64,000 bases of DNA from contig CAWCZQ010000005.1 of the NCBI GenBank assembly GCA_963800205.1, positions 434,001 through 498,000 of the forward strand, given 5' to 3'. The position numbers and the translations under genes are program-made. Shown piece by piece: positions 40,710 to 48,936 of the stretch (within the stretch, counting starts at the first letter, position 1; every line of letters begins with the position of its first letter). The stretch comes from UBA6224 sp963800205. GTDB taxonomy: Bacteria > Patescibacteriota > Saccharimonadia > Saccharimonadales > UBA4665. The notes beneath the pieces were generated by a model. The model did not search any database and was not told the DNA's origin. It worked only from the letters and a program-made list of their open reading frames with translations.

Positions 40710-41414
40710 ATGGATTTTACCAATCGTGGTCAACAACAAAATTCTCGTCCAACAAACCCATTTAATCCCGGGAGTCGGCCTGAAGAACCTAACCAAAAAC
40801 CTAAGCCGGAGCACTCTGTGACCAAGACTATCACTGAAAGTAAAAGTAAGTGGCTACGCTGGGGTGGCGGCGCTATCGTCATTATCGTTGCCGTGCTTAT
40901 TGCCGCAGTACTGGCGCTCTTCATCGGCTTCAAGCCAGCATCAGAAGCTGAACTGATCGATACTGATAAACTCCAGGCGGTATTCCTCACCAACGATCAA
41001 GTCTACTTTGGTGACATTACTTCCATTAACAACAAATACTTAGTGTTGAGCAACATCTACTACCTACAGTCTTCGTCGAAGACTTCGGCAAACAAAACCA
41101 CGTCTGGCGATGTATCACTCATCAAGCTTGGTTGTGAGCTCCACAAGCCACAAGACCACATGGTCATAAGTCAGGATCAAGTGAGCTTCTGGGAAAACCT
41201 TACCAATGACGGGCAGGTAGCCAACGCCGTCAAGCAATACGAAAAGGCTAACCCTAAGGGTCAAAACTGTGACACCGCTAACCCGCAAAGCAACCCAGTT
41301 CAGGGTAGTGCAACCAAGGAAACAAGCACGAATAACACCAGCCCTACTCCAGCGGCCAACACTACGCCCACCAAAGCCACTCCATCTACCGACGCTACCA
41401 CTACTAACCCTTAG
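40710..41414 (+). CDS. Hypothetical membrane-anchored extracellular protein (234 aa)
   Basis: 234 aa. Disordered Asn/Pro-rich N-terminus (about 1-45), one membrane helix (WGGGAIVIIVAVLIAAVLAL, about 51-70), extracellular domain (TDKLQAVFLTNDQVYFGDIT, KYLVLSNIYYLQS) and a Thr/Asn/Pro-rich tail from about 185. The inside-disordered, outside-globular layout recurs at 31582 and 47012. Behind AGAAGG. Strong terminator downstream. Confidence 0.72.
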   Translation: MDFTNRGQQQNSRPTNPFNPGSRPEEPNQKPKPEHSVTKTITESKSKWLRWGGGAIVIIVAVLIAAVLALFIGFKPASEAELIDTDKLQAVFLTNDQVYFGDITSINNKYLVLSNIYYLQSSSKTSANKTTSGDVSLIKLGCELHKPQDHMVISQDQVSFWENLTNDGQVANAVKQYEKANPKGQNCDTANPQSNPVQGSATKETSTNNTSPTPAANTTPTKATPSTDATTTNP

Positions 41415-41437
41415 TTAACTAATAGCTTCGGTCCATT

Positions 41438-41469
41438 CATACACCCGCCCACGGCGGGTGTATGTTTTT
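41438..41469 (+). terminator. Terminator of the 234-aa protein gene
   Basis: CATACACCCGCC-3 nt-GGCGGGTGTATG followed by TTTTT. Confidence 0.9.
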
Positions 41470-41531
41470 AATGCCTGTAGTCGTACAGTAATCGTACCCT
41501 CACTTTTTCGCGGTTTCTTAGCAAGTCTATT

Positions 41532-42134
41532 CTAGGAGAGAGTACGGCCAATTAGCTTTAGTACCAGCATGACAACAAAGCCAAGCAGGCTCAAAAAGGC
41601 GAGGACTATACTAATGCCAGCTAAGTCTGGCGCCCACTTGGGTGTATAAAAATCAAATTTATACAGATCTGGGTTGATATATGTTGTGGAAGCGTTGTGT
41701 TTCCGGACGTAATCTTGGATACAGCTAATGCGATATCGCCCCGAAAAACCACTCGGTATTTTGGCTTCACAGTACTTTTGCGCTTCGGTGTAGATACGAG
41801 CATTGTCATCATTAGTCTGCTGGCTCTTAGCCCGGATGAGCCGATCGTAGGTATACTTGAGTTGAATGGGCGGATAGACGCTGTTATCACCGCCTGATAA
41901 GTCAGTGTTCATATGGTGGCTTACGTAATCACGTAAATCTTGAAGAGCGCCATTCACATCTTTATTCTGCTGGTCGGCCACATAAACGTTTTCGCGTAAT
42001 TGGGCCATGTGCAGATTATTGCTGCGGAGCTCATAAATCGCCACGGTCGTGAATATCAGAAATACCACAAACACATACCATGGTTTGATATTTTGCAGTT
42101 GGCGCGATAGGTGGTGCTGGTATCGTTTATCCAT
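41532..42134 (-). CDS. Hypothetical membrane protein with extracellular loop (200 aa)
   Basis: 200 aa with an N-terminal helix (WYVFVVFLIFTTVAIYEL, about 19-36) and a C-terminal helix (AGISIVLAFLSLLGFVVMLVL, about 173-193) enclosing a ~130-residue loop with two cysteines (KYCEAKIP, ISCIQDYV) that could form a disulfide. No family recognised. TACAAT lies 6 nt before the ATG; divergent from the MurC-like gene. Confidence 0.68.
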   Translation of the reverse strand: MDKRYQHHLSRQLQNIKPWYVFVVFLIFTTVAIYELRSNNLHMAQLRENVYVADQQNKDVNGALQDLRDYVSHHMNTDLSGGDNSVYPPIQLKYTYDRLIRAKSQQTNDDNARIYTEAQKYCEAKIPSGFSGRYRISCIQDYVRKHNASTTYINPDLYKFDFYTPKWAPDLAGISIVLAFLSLLGFVVMLVLKLIGRTLS

Positions 42135-42191
42135 ATTTGTATTGTAGTGTTTGTTACAAGTCTAGCACAGGGTGCATGCTAGAATGAGCAC

Positions 42192-43490
42192 ATGCATATC
42201 TACTTCTCTGGTATCGGAGGTACGGCCATCGGACCTTTAGCTTTAATTGCAAAGCAGGCAGGCTACGAAGTGAGCGGCTCCGACAAGCAAGATTCACAGT
42301 ATATCCACTATTTACAGGACCACGGTATTAGTAACATCCAGATTGGCCAGACTCGTCAAACCATAGCTAGCGTTCACGATAAGCATCCCGTCGATTGGGT
42401 GGTGTACACGTCGGCGTTGACCCTAGAGAACCCCGACGCACCGGAGCTTGCTTACGCCAAAGAAATGAGTATCAAAATAAGCAAACGTGACGAGCTGCTC
42501 AACCAGATCATCCAAGAAAAAGCCCTCAAGCTTATAGCGGTGGCTGGCACGCATGGCAAAACCACTACGACAGCGATGATTATTTGGATTTGTAAGCAAC
42601 TCGGCATACCAATAAGCTACTCTGTTGGTGCTAAGATCGGCTTTGGTGACATGGGTGAATATGATCCGGCCAGCGACTATTTCGTCTACGAATGCGACGA
42701 GTTCGATCGGAACTTTTTGGCCTTCGAGCCCCATCTGAGTCTCATCACCGGCGTATCGTGGGACCACCACGAGATTTTTCCAACCCGCGAAGATTATCAG
42801 TCGGCATTCCGAGAATTTATCAGCCAAAGTCAGAGCACAATCATCTGGCAAGATGATAAAGATTACCTCGATATAGAAGAAAATCCTGCCACTATTTTTG
42901 TCCAAAATCCTGACGACCCGGCAGTCGCCCATCTGAAATTAAAGGGCCTCTACAACCGGCTCGATGCTTGGCAAGCCGCTCAAACCGTCCACCAGGCAAC
43001 CGGCGAACCGCTCATAAAACTGCTCGGTATCGTTAATGAGTTCCCTGGTCTGCAGCGTCGCATGGAGCTGCTGATACCAAATCTTTACAGCGACTACGCT
43101 CACACACCCGAAAAGATTCGCGGCGCCATGAGTGTCGCAATGGAGATGGCAGCCGACAAAAATCAAGAACTAATTGTTGTATACGAGCCACTGACTAACC
43201 GTCGACAGCATTTTATGATGGACGATTATCAAGATTGTTTTAACGGCGCCAGTAATGTGTACTGGACGCCGAGCTACCTAGCGCGCGAGGATCCCAACCA
43301 ACGCATCATACCGCCCGAAGAGCTCATAACGCACCTCGCGGACCCGTCTGTCGCCACTCCAGCCGCCCTCGATGATAGCCTGGCTGAACGGATCAAGCAG
43401 CACCTAGCTGATGGCGCAATGGTCGTTGGCATGGCCGGTGGCGGTGGTGGCTCACTCGACGAGTGGCTCCGTACGAACTTCGTTTCTTAG
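42192..43490 (+). CDS. murC: UDP-N-acetylmuramate ligase family (MurC/Mpl-like)
   Basis: 432 aa. N-terminal Rossmann YFSGIGGTAIGPLALIAKQAGYEVSGSD, P-loop AVAGTHGKTTTTAMI (about 115-129), the centre YECDEFDRNFLAFEP and SWDHHEIFPTREDY, and a C-terminal domain with DYAHTPEKIRGAM. MurC joins L-Ala to UDP-MurNAc; Mpl recycles tripeptide. Similarity is clear for the family, but separating MurC from Mpl by eye is uncertain. TAGAAT lies 6 nt before the ATG (leaderless pattern). Confidence 0.78.
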   Translation: MHIYFSGIGGTAIGPLALIAKQAGYEVSGSDKQDSQYIHYLQDHGISNIQIGQTRQTIASVHDKHPVDWVVYTSALTLENPDAPELAYAKEMSIKISKRDELLNQIIQEKALKLIAVAGTHGKTTTTAMIIWICKQLGIPISYSVGAKIGFGDMGEYDPASDYFVYECDEFDRNFLAFEPHLSLITGVSWDHHEIFPTREDYQSAFREFISQSQSTIIWQDDKDYLDIEENPATIFVQNPDDPAVAHLKLKGLYNRLDAWQAAQTVHQATGEPLIKLLGIVNEFPGLQRRMELLIPNLYSDYAHTPEKIRGAMSVAMEMAADKNQELIVVYEPLTNRRQHFMMDDYQDCFNGASNVYWTPSYLAREDPNQRIIPPEELITHLADPSVATPAALDDSLAERIKQHLADGAMVVGMAGGGGGSLDEWLRTNFVS

Positions 43491-43493
43491 TGT

Positions 43494-43943
43494 TTAGACA
43501 TCCCAGCCGTACTCAAAATAAGATTTGCCGGCACGATATGCCCGCAGCATTGCAGCAAGCGAAGGGACGACATTGCTTGGCAAATTATCAAGTTCGAGCC
43601 ATGTTAGCTCGGCATGTACCTGAGGTTCGGCATTGGCAAGCTCACCATCCCACGACGTTACTTCAAACATCATATCTACCCAGCTATTGTCTTCGTCAGG
43701 CTCTTGACGATGGCAGAACAATACCGGCAAAAGCTGGCTCGGCTGCAGGGTGACACCTACTTCTTCTCGAGCCTCTCGTATAGCAGCCGACGAAAAACTT
43801 TCGTGCTGCTCGACCTTACCTGCAGGCAAGCCATAATGATCATTCATCCATGACGTGTTTGCCCGTAGCAAAAAGGCTATCTTGTTACCATCACGGAAGA
43901 TTACGTACGCCGCTGCCTTCGGCGTCGCTGCGCCGACACTCAT
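43494..43943 (-). CDS. Nudix hydrolase
   Basis: 149 aa with Nudix box GKVEQHESFSSAAIREAREEVGV (about 42-64), all key Glu/Arg present. Start overlaps the MazG-like stop by 4 nt (ATGA), so it is part of the tsaC - mazG - nudix unit. Likely removes non-canonical or oxidised nucleotides. Confidence 0.9.
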   Translation of the reverse strand: MSVGAATPKAAAYVIFRDGNKIAFLLRANTSWMNDHYGLPAGKVEQHESFSSAAIREAREEVGVTLQPSQLLPVLFCHRQEPDEDNSWVDMMFEVTSWDGELANAEPQVHAELTWLELDNLPSNVVPSLAAMLRAYRAGKSYFEYGWDV

Positions 43944-44278
43944 CGGTTGTCGCCGCTTCCCTGTATCTTGTTGCGTTTCTGGCGGTCACGTAGCTTTGCA
44001 ATGTTTACCTGGCCGACTTCATCAAAATTATAGCCAAGATGTTTAGCCAGTACCGCCAAGTACCAGAGCACATCGCCCATTTCTTTGATGAGTTCCTTTT
44101 TGGTTTCTTCCGACACTTCACCGTCAAAATCTCTAATGATTTTCTTAACTTTTTCGGCTACTTCGCCGGCTTCGCCGCTAATGCCAAGCACCCAGTGGCT
44201 CAAGTCCTTGAGGTCGTCCCCGCTCCATTGAGCAGTCACCAGCGCCTCAGTTTGGTAGTCATCTAATGTCATTGCCAT
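43940..44278 (-). CDS. MazG-like nucleotide pyrophosphohydrolase
   Basis: 112 aa, single MazG-like domain: GISGEAGEVAEKVKK (about 30-44) and KKELIKEMGDVLWYLAVLA (about 60-78) supply the E-x-x-E and E-x-x-D metal ligands. Hydrolyses NTPs or dNTPs to monophosphates, limiting aberrant nucleotides. The ATG shares one base with the tsaC stop. Confidence 0.88.
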   Translation of the reverse strand: MAMTLDDYQTEALVTAQWSGDDLKDLSHWVLGISGEAGEVAEKVKKIIRDFDGEVSEETKKELIKEMGDVLWYLAVLAKHLGYNFDEVGQVNIAKLRDRQKRNKIQGSGDNR

Positions 44279-44850
44279 TATGGTTCAATCCTTCCGTTTT
44301 CATTGATTATAACTGCACCCTCGCGGATCACTTCAATGGCATCATCTATCATCCGAATGACGGTTGATGGTTTTCGGCCCGACAAATCGCCACCATCGGC
44401 GTATGCGTCTATCGCTTCACTAAAGTAGTCGCGGGCCTGTGCCACCGTAGTAGCCGGTGGTTCGCCGGGCTGGTTAGCACTACTCGTCATCAGGGGGCCA
44501 GTTTTTGTTAATAAGGCGTTTAAGGAGGCGTCGTCGGGGATACGGACTGCTAAACTTTGCCTGCCGTCGTGGAGATACGACAAATTATCGCCGCAGGGGA
44601 GTATGACACTGACAGGTCCCGGCCAAAATTGAGCGACTGCCGTCACATAGCGGCGTGGTATACCCAACTCTACTAGTTGTTCGATGTTAGCGGCTATAAG
44701 CGTCCCAGGCTTGCGCTCGCGATGCTTGAGTTGATACAAGCGCTGCACCGCCTGCCGGTCGCTAGCACGAGCAACAACACCATATACTGTGTCCGTCGGG
44801 ATAACAGCAATAGAACCGGGTGTTACCAATACATCGGCAATATCATTCAC
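44278..44850 (-). CDS. tsaC: TsaC/YrdC, threonylcarbamoyl-AMP synthase
   Basis: 190 aa YrdC-fold domain alone (no Sua5 extension). Blocks: IAVIPTDTVYGVVARASD (about 15-32), LYQLKHRERKPGTLIAA with the conserved K-x-R, and GPLMTSSANQPGEPPATT. Makes threonylcarbamoyl-AMP for t6A37 of ANN-decoding tRNAs, essential for accurate reading by tRNAs such as those for Lys, Met and Ile found here. Confidence 0.93.
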   Translation of the reverse strand: MNDIADVLVTPGSIAVIPTDTVYGVVARASDRQAVQRLYQLKHRERKPGTLIAANIEQLVELGIPRRYVTAVAQFWPGPVSVILPCGDNLSYLHDGRQSLAVRIPDDASLNALLTKTGPLMTSSANQPGEPPATTVAQARDYFSEAIDAYADGGDLSGRKPSTVIRMIDDAIEVIREGAVIINENGRIEP

Positions 44851-44855
44851 GCTAC

Positions 44856-45251
44856 TTAGAATAGCGTGATATTGTTGGTGCGCAAATAGGCGTAGGTGGC
44901 GAGCAGGCCTAATCCCAGCACTATAATAACCGTAGCGGCAATTGCCATACCCACGCCAGGCTGTCGCGGCGCCTTGGGTGGCTTAGCGGCCTTCACGGGC
45001 TTTTCGGTTGGCGCATCTTTTTTCTTGTCCTTGCCTTCTTCTGGGGGAGCAGGTGCTGGTTTATCGGCTGGCGTCTCTGCCGGAGGCTGCTCGGCCGGCT
45101 TTGCAGCCTGTGGCTGACGCACATCCATCACTGGTTTGTGGCCGGTCTCTGCGGGTCTGGCAGCTGGCGCTGCAGCTTCAGGGGCCGCCGGCGCGGGTGG
45201 CGCGGGGTTAGGTTTTGGTGGTTGTGAGCCGGGTACAGTAGGCTGATCCAT
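44856..45251 (-). CDS. Pro/Ala/Lys-rich tail-anchored protein (131 aa)
   Basis: 131 aa: ~90 residues of Pro/Ala/Glu/Lys low complexity, a short basic segment (KAAKPPKAPRQPG), then one membrane helix (GVGMAIAATVIIVLGLGLLATY, about 98-120) and a short outside tail. No family can be assigned to such composition. TATAAT lies 9 nt before the ATG. Lies 5 nt before tsaC. Confidence 0.65.
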   Translation of the reverse strand: MDQPTVPGSQPPKPNPAPPAPAAPEAAAPAARPAETGHKPVMDVRQPQAAKPAEQPPAETPADKPAPAPPEEGKDKKKDAPTEKPVKAAKPPKAPRQPGVGMAIAATVIIVLGLGLLATYAYLRTNNITLF

Positions 45252-45272
45252 AATGGCTCTATTATAACATGC

Positions 45273-46100
45273 TTATGCTAACTGGTACTGCTGACCATCG
45301 CGGCGTATCATTCCCTCTCGTTCCAAATCGGTAAGTACTTTCCCGATACGATCGTCTTCGATTGTTTCGAAAATTTCAGTCTCATGGAGCTGCCCAGCAC
45401 TCAATAGCCGCAGCACCTGCCCGCGCAGCTGCCGCACCGAGCCTTCAAACCTCGACTGTTTGGTGTAGTGTTTGCTCTTGGCCAGGTTGCTATTACCCTG
45501 CTTTTTCAGGTACGTCCCGTAATCCATCATTGCCCAATAAAAATCGCGGGGTTGTTCGGTCGGCACCAGTTGCTGCATGAGAGCAGTGAGCTGCTTATCA
45601 GTAATCTCTGTGTTGTCAGCAAAAAAGTGATGGAATAAGACCGTCCGGATATTGGTTTCGACGAATACGACTGGCAGGTTGTGGGCATACGCCACTATTG
45701 CACCGCCCGTATTTACACCTATGCCCGGCAACGTTTTTAATAGCTCGACCGTATCTGGCCACACCCCATGATGCTCTCGCTGTACCTGCTGCGCCGCCTG
45801 CCACAAAAACTTAGCACGACGGTTATAGCCGAGCCCCTGCCAAGCAATAAGGACATCACCGAGCGCTGCCTTAGCTAGCGATTGCGTCGTCGGAAATCGT
45901 TGCAAAAAAGCCTCATATTTAGGGATGACACGACCTACTTGAGTTTGTTGCAACATGAGTTCGCTCACCACGATGCGGTAAGTATCGTAGTCGCCAGTTG
46001 ATGACGGGGCACGCCATGGCAGGCCAGGGCGGCCCTGCAACATATAAAACTCGAATAGCGTTTTCCAAAACCGTTTAATCTCCGCATTAGTTAGCTGCAT
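45273..46100 (-). CDS. mutY: MutY-like adenine DNA glycosylase lacking the iron-sulfur cluster
   Basis: 275 aa HhH-GPD enzyme. MutY features: SELMLQQTQVGRVIPKYEAF (with the catalytic Glu equivalent), WQGLGYNRRAKFL, and the helix-hairpin-helix LPGIGVNTGGAIVAYA. Two oddities: the catalytic Asp position of the usual DGNV motif reads VETNIR (Glu), and the four-cysteine cluster after the AMMDYG motif is missing. No Nudix-like C-terminal domain; instead a small winged-helix-like end (DRIGKVLTDLEREGMIRRDG). Could be a divergent MutY or a glycosylase of other specificity. TACAAT lies 6 nt before the start. Confidence 0.75.
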   Translation of the reverse strand: MQLTNAEIKRFWKTLFEFYMLQGRPGLPWRAPSSTGDYDTYRIVVSELMLQQTQVGRVIPKYEAFLQRFPTTQSLAKAALGDVLIAWQGLGYNRRAKFLWQAAQQVQREHHGVWPDTVELLKTLPGIGVNTGGAIVAYAHNLPVVFVETNIRTVLFHHFFADNTEITDKQLTALMQQLVPTEQPRDFYWAMMDYGTYLKKQGNSNLAKSKHYTKQSRFEGSVRQLRGQVLRLLSAGQLHETEIFETIEDDRIGKVLTDLEREGMIRRDGQQYQLA

Positions 46101-46138
46101 AAGACCATTGTATACACTTGCCTGCTCACACTTCTAGG

Positions 46139-47008
46139 ATGCGCTATACTTATAAGGTTGTGATCATAATCATTTTTCTGATTCGTACGTTATGGCGACT
46201 TATGGTATTGGCCCTCGGGGTTGCACTGTCATACGTTGCGGCCTTTATTGCACTGCCATACTTAGACGGAGAGTTACCATTTTTCTTTGCACTGCTTGCT
46301 GTGTACGTGGCTATGGCCTACTTTGTCTTTCCCGCACTCATGCGTACCTGGCGGCTGTTGATTCGGCCAGACCACATTCCGCTGTACGTTACCACTCGTG
46401 ACGGTATTCCGTCTGATCCGGTTAATGTTGCTGTCGTGGCCAAATCTCGCCGACATTTCGTGAGAGCAATGAAAAAGGCCGGCTGGTACACCGCTGATAA
46501 AGCAACACTTCGCAATAGTCTCCGAGAAGCAAGGGCGGTTATATTCAATCGGCCCTACCCCAACGCACCCTTCAGTAAACTTTACTTATTCAACCGGCCG
46601 CAAGATCTCGGCTTTCAGATCCCTTACGGACCAAGCAATAGCCCCAGGCAACGCCACCATGTGCGTTTTTGGCAGTTGAATGCGGGGAGCGATCCTCATG
46701 GGCACGGATCATTCTGGCGCCGGCACTTCAGGCAATTTATTGGCAAACAAAACACTATTTGGATAGGCGCAGCCATAGACGACGTCAACCCTTATGGCAT
46801 ACGATGGTACAACCTGCAAATTACCCACAACACGCATCCACTACACCATCAGGAGCGCGACTTTCTGATTAAATCGCTGAGGGGCAGCGGCCGAGTTAAA
46901 AACATCAGTGAAATCAAATCGGGCGAACCGTTTCAGATGCGAAGCCAGCAAGTTGGCGTAAGCTTTGTTTGCGATGGTAAGCTCAAAATTGTTGAGCTCA
47001 ACAAGTAG
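46139..47008 (+). CDS. LssY C-terminal-domain membrane protein
   Basis: 289 aa from MRYTYKVVIII. Two to three N-terminal helices (about 6-80), then a domain like LssY-C: DPVNVAVVAKSRRHFVRAMKKAGW, NRPYPNAPFSKLYLFNRPQDLGFQ, RQRHHVRFWQLN and WIGAAIDDVNPYG. Related domains are attached to PAP2 phosphatases; no PAP2 domain is here. Start is uncertain: a TTG at 46118 or an internal GTG nine nt after TATACT (46150 region) are alternatives. Divergent from the mutY gene. Confidence 0.72.
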   Translation: MRYTYKVVIIIIFLIRTLWRLMVLALGVALSYVAAFIALPYLDGELPFFFALLAVYVAMAYFVFPALMRTWRLLIRPDHIPLYVTTRDGIPSDPVNVAVVAKSRRHFVRAMKKAGWYTADKATLRNSLREARAVIFNRPYPNAPFSKLYLFNRPQDLGFQIPYGPSNSPRQRHHVRFWQLNAGSDPHGHGSFWRRHFRQFIGKQNTIWIGAAIDDVNPYGIRWYNLQITHNTHPLHHQERDFLIKSLRGSGRVKNISEIKSGEPFQMRSQQVGVSFVCDGKLKIVELNK

Positions 47009-47011
47009 TTG

Positions 47012-48025
47012 CTACTGGAAAGTAAACGACTTAAGCATTGCCTCGACGGTATCTTTGAGGTTGCCCTTCCACGAGGTAGAGCTGATAGTCAGTGGCGATT
47101 GAGCGCTCTTAGCGCAGACTTCGTTAGCACAGTTTATAAACGTAACGTTAATGAGCGGGTCGACGCTGGTGATGTCTGTCTTGGGCACATAGCCAGCGTA
47201 CTGGTAGCCAGCGTCTCCGGTAATATACACACCGTCCATACCGCCTTTTGTGGTCGTCTCTGCAAACTGCAAATAGCTAATATAGGTTGAGCCCCGCTGG
47301 CCGGCAGAAGGATGTGTGTAGTCGACCTTTTGGCTCTCGAGCACCGCCACGGCATTTCCCTTGCTGAGCTCTTCGGGGTTAGCCTGCTTGGGGCGGACAG
47401 TTAGCAACACTTTGCCCTGAGTGGTTTGGCCGTTTGCATCGGTGAGCGTCGTAATGGGCGACGTTATGGTCAGTACCCCATTGTGTTCGGCTGGTTCCCA
47501 ATCTTCTGGGTGATCTACCGACAGAGAGAAATTGCTCGATTCGTAGGTCGTCATCTGCTTGGTAAATGGATCTTGCTGGCCGCTAGGCGACGGCGTTTCC
47601 TTATCTGTTTGCGGTGAAGTTTTAGCGGTATTCTGAACGGCCGTTGGCTCGTCCTTAAACTTTTTTTCGTACACCCAAAAAGCGGCGGCTCCCCCGCCCA
47701 TTAGTAGCAATACCAACAATACTATCAAGATAGTATTGCGTACTTTGTGCGACTTTTTGGGTTTATCGTTGCGTAAGTTTCGTAAGTATTCCAGCCGAGC
47801 TTGATGCTCGTCCGAAATGGGGTTTGGCTTACTGGCTGCAGCTGTTGGGGCTGGGGGAGTAGTAGCTGACTGGTCGGTAGCTTTGGGGTTAGGTGTAGGT
47901 TGAAACACGGGACCTTTCTCGCGGGTTGCGGGTGCCGGTGGCGCCGACGGAATCTTAACGGCTTTGCCGAGTTCTGGAGCACCAGGAGTGTTATAACGCG
48001 CTGGATCTGGTTTGCGTTCTGCCAT
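47012..48025 (-). CDS. Hypothetical membrane-anchored protein with PsbP-like extracellular part (337 aa)
   Basis: 337 aa. Disordered Pro/Ala/Thr-rich cytoplasmic N-terminus (about 1-70), Arg/Lys cluster (RNDKPKKSHKVRN), membrane helix (TILIVLLVLLLMGGGAAAFWVY, about 98-119), Thr/Lys linker, then a globular region (TTYESSNFSLSVDHPEDWEP to the end) that looks like PsbP/Mog1-type domains, with two cysteines (INCANEVCAKS). TATACT lies 6 nt before the ATG. Convergent with the LssY gene. Confidence 0.68.
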   Translation of the reverse strand: MAERKPDPARYNTPGAPELGKAVKIPSAPPAPATREKGPVFQPTPNPKATDQSATTPPAPTAAASKPNPISDEHQARLEYLRNLRNDKPKKSHKVRNTILIVLLVLLLMGGGAAAFWVYEKKFKDEPTAVQNTAKTSPQTDKETPSPSGQQDPFTKQMTTYESSNFSLSVDHPEDWEPAEHNGVLTITSPITTLTDANGQTTQGKVLLTVRPKQANPEELSKGNAVAVLESQKVDYTHPSAGQRGSTYISYLQFAETTTKGGMDGVYITGDAGYQYAGYVPKTDITSVDPLINVTFINCANEVCAKSAQSPLTISSTSWKGNLKDTVEAMLKSFTFQ

Positions 48026-48083
48026 GGTTACAGTATAACGATAGGAGCGTAAGCATTAAAGCCCACACAAGTTGTGATATTTA

Positions 48084-48857
48084 TTATGCTTTTTTAGGTG
48101 GCAGCGGCACAATCATACTGGTGCGGCGCTTGTATATCTGGTATTCGCCATCGCCTGCTCGGCGCTTTTCTATAGATGGCACGCCCGATACAAACAGCAA
48201 CAGATAGGTCAGCGTCAGCGGTCCGGCCAGGCCTAACCAGCCCCAGCTTACCTGCAAAGCCATCAACCCTATCGCCCACCACTGCACCATTTCCCCAAAA
48301 TAATTTGGGTGGCGGCTGTAGCGCCATAGGCCTAGGTTCATCACCTTTTTCTTGTTGCGCTTGTCAGCCAAAAACTCTCGTAGTTGCCGGTCGGCCATCG
48401 CCTCTATGCCAAAGCCTATAACCCACAGTGCCGCACCTACGACGCTCAACCAGCCGAGGTCAGGATGTTGATTGCCGCCAGCAGCTAGCGTTACCGGTAG
48501 GCTAATCACCAGCACTAATACTGCCTGCAAAACAAATATAGACACAAAAGCTCGCAACCAAAAATTGCCCCGCCACTTATCACTCAATTCTTTATAGCGG
48601 GGGTCTTCGCCGCTACTAAACACTCGACGCGCCAAATGGTTGGTGATCCGCGCCGCCCATATGCTCACCAGCACCGCTATCAGCAAGCTCCGCGCCGATG
48701 GTTGTTGCACTGCCACCAGCCACGCTACCAGCGCAAAACCACTGCCCCACGCTACATCTACCGTATTAAGCTGATTGCGCTTTTTGCCCACAGCAAACCA
48801 TACCGTCATGTATATCAACAATGCAGCAAGATTAATCAATAGCAGCTTGAGGATCAT
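48084..48857 (-). CDS. DUF1295 / steroid-reductase-like membrane protein
   Basis: 257 aa from MILKLLLINLAALLIYMTVW, with about seven helices. The signature NLGLWRYSRHPNYFGEMVQWWAIG near residue 183 is that of DUF1295, related to steroid 5-alpha-reductase and isoprenylcysteine methyltransferase enzymes. Start chosen because TACAAT (48864-48869) lies 6 nt before this ATG; a 34-codon upstream extension would cross the promoter. The electron donor and substrate are unknown. Confidence 0.82.
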   Translation of the reverse strand: MILKLLLINLAALLIYMTVWFAVGKKRNQLNTVDVAWGSGFALVAWLVAVQQPSARSLLIAVLVSIWAARITNHLARRVFSSGEDPRYKELSDKWRGNFWLRAFVSIFVLQAVLVLVISLPVTLAAGGNQHPDLGWLSVVGAALWVIGFGIEAMADRQLREFLADKRNKKKVMNLGLWRYSRHPNYFGEMVQWWAIGLMALQVSWGWLGLAGPLTLTYLLLFVSGVPSIEKRRAGDGEYQIYKRRTSMIVPLPPKKA

Positions 48858-48936
48858 AACCGTATTGTAGCACTGGGCAAGAGCGGTTTCTTCATAATCA
48901 CCGGTGGGTAGGAGATGGCAAAAAAGTAAAGTTGGC

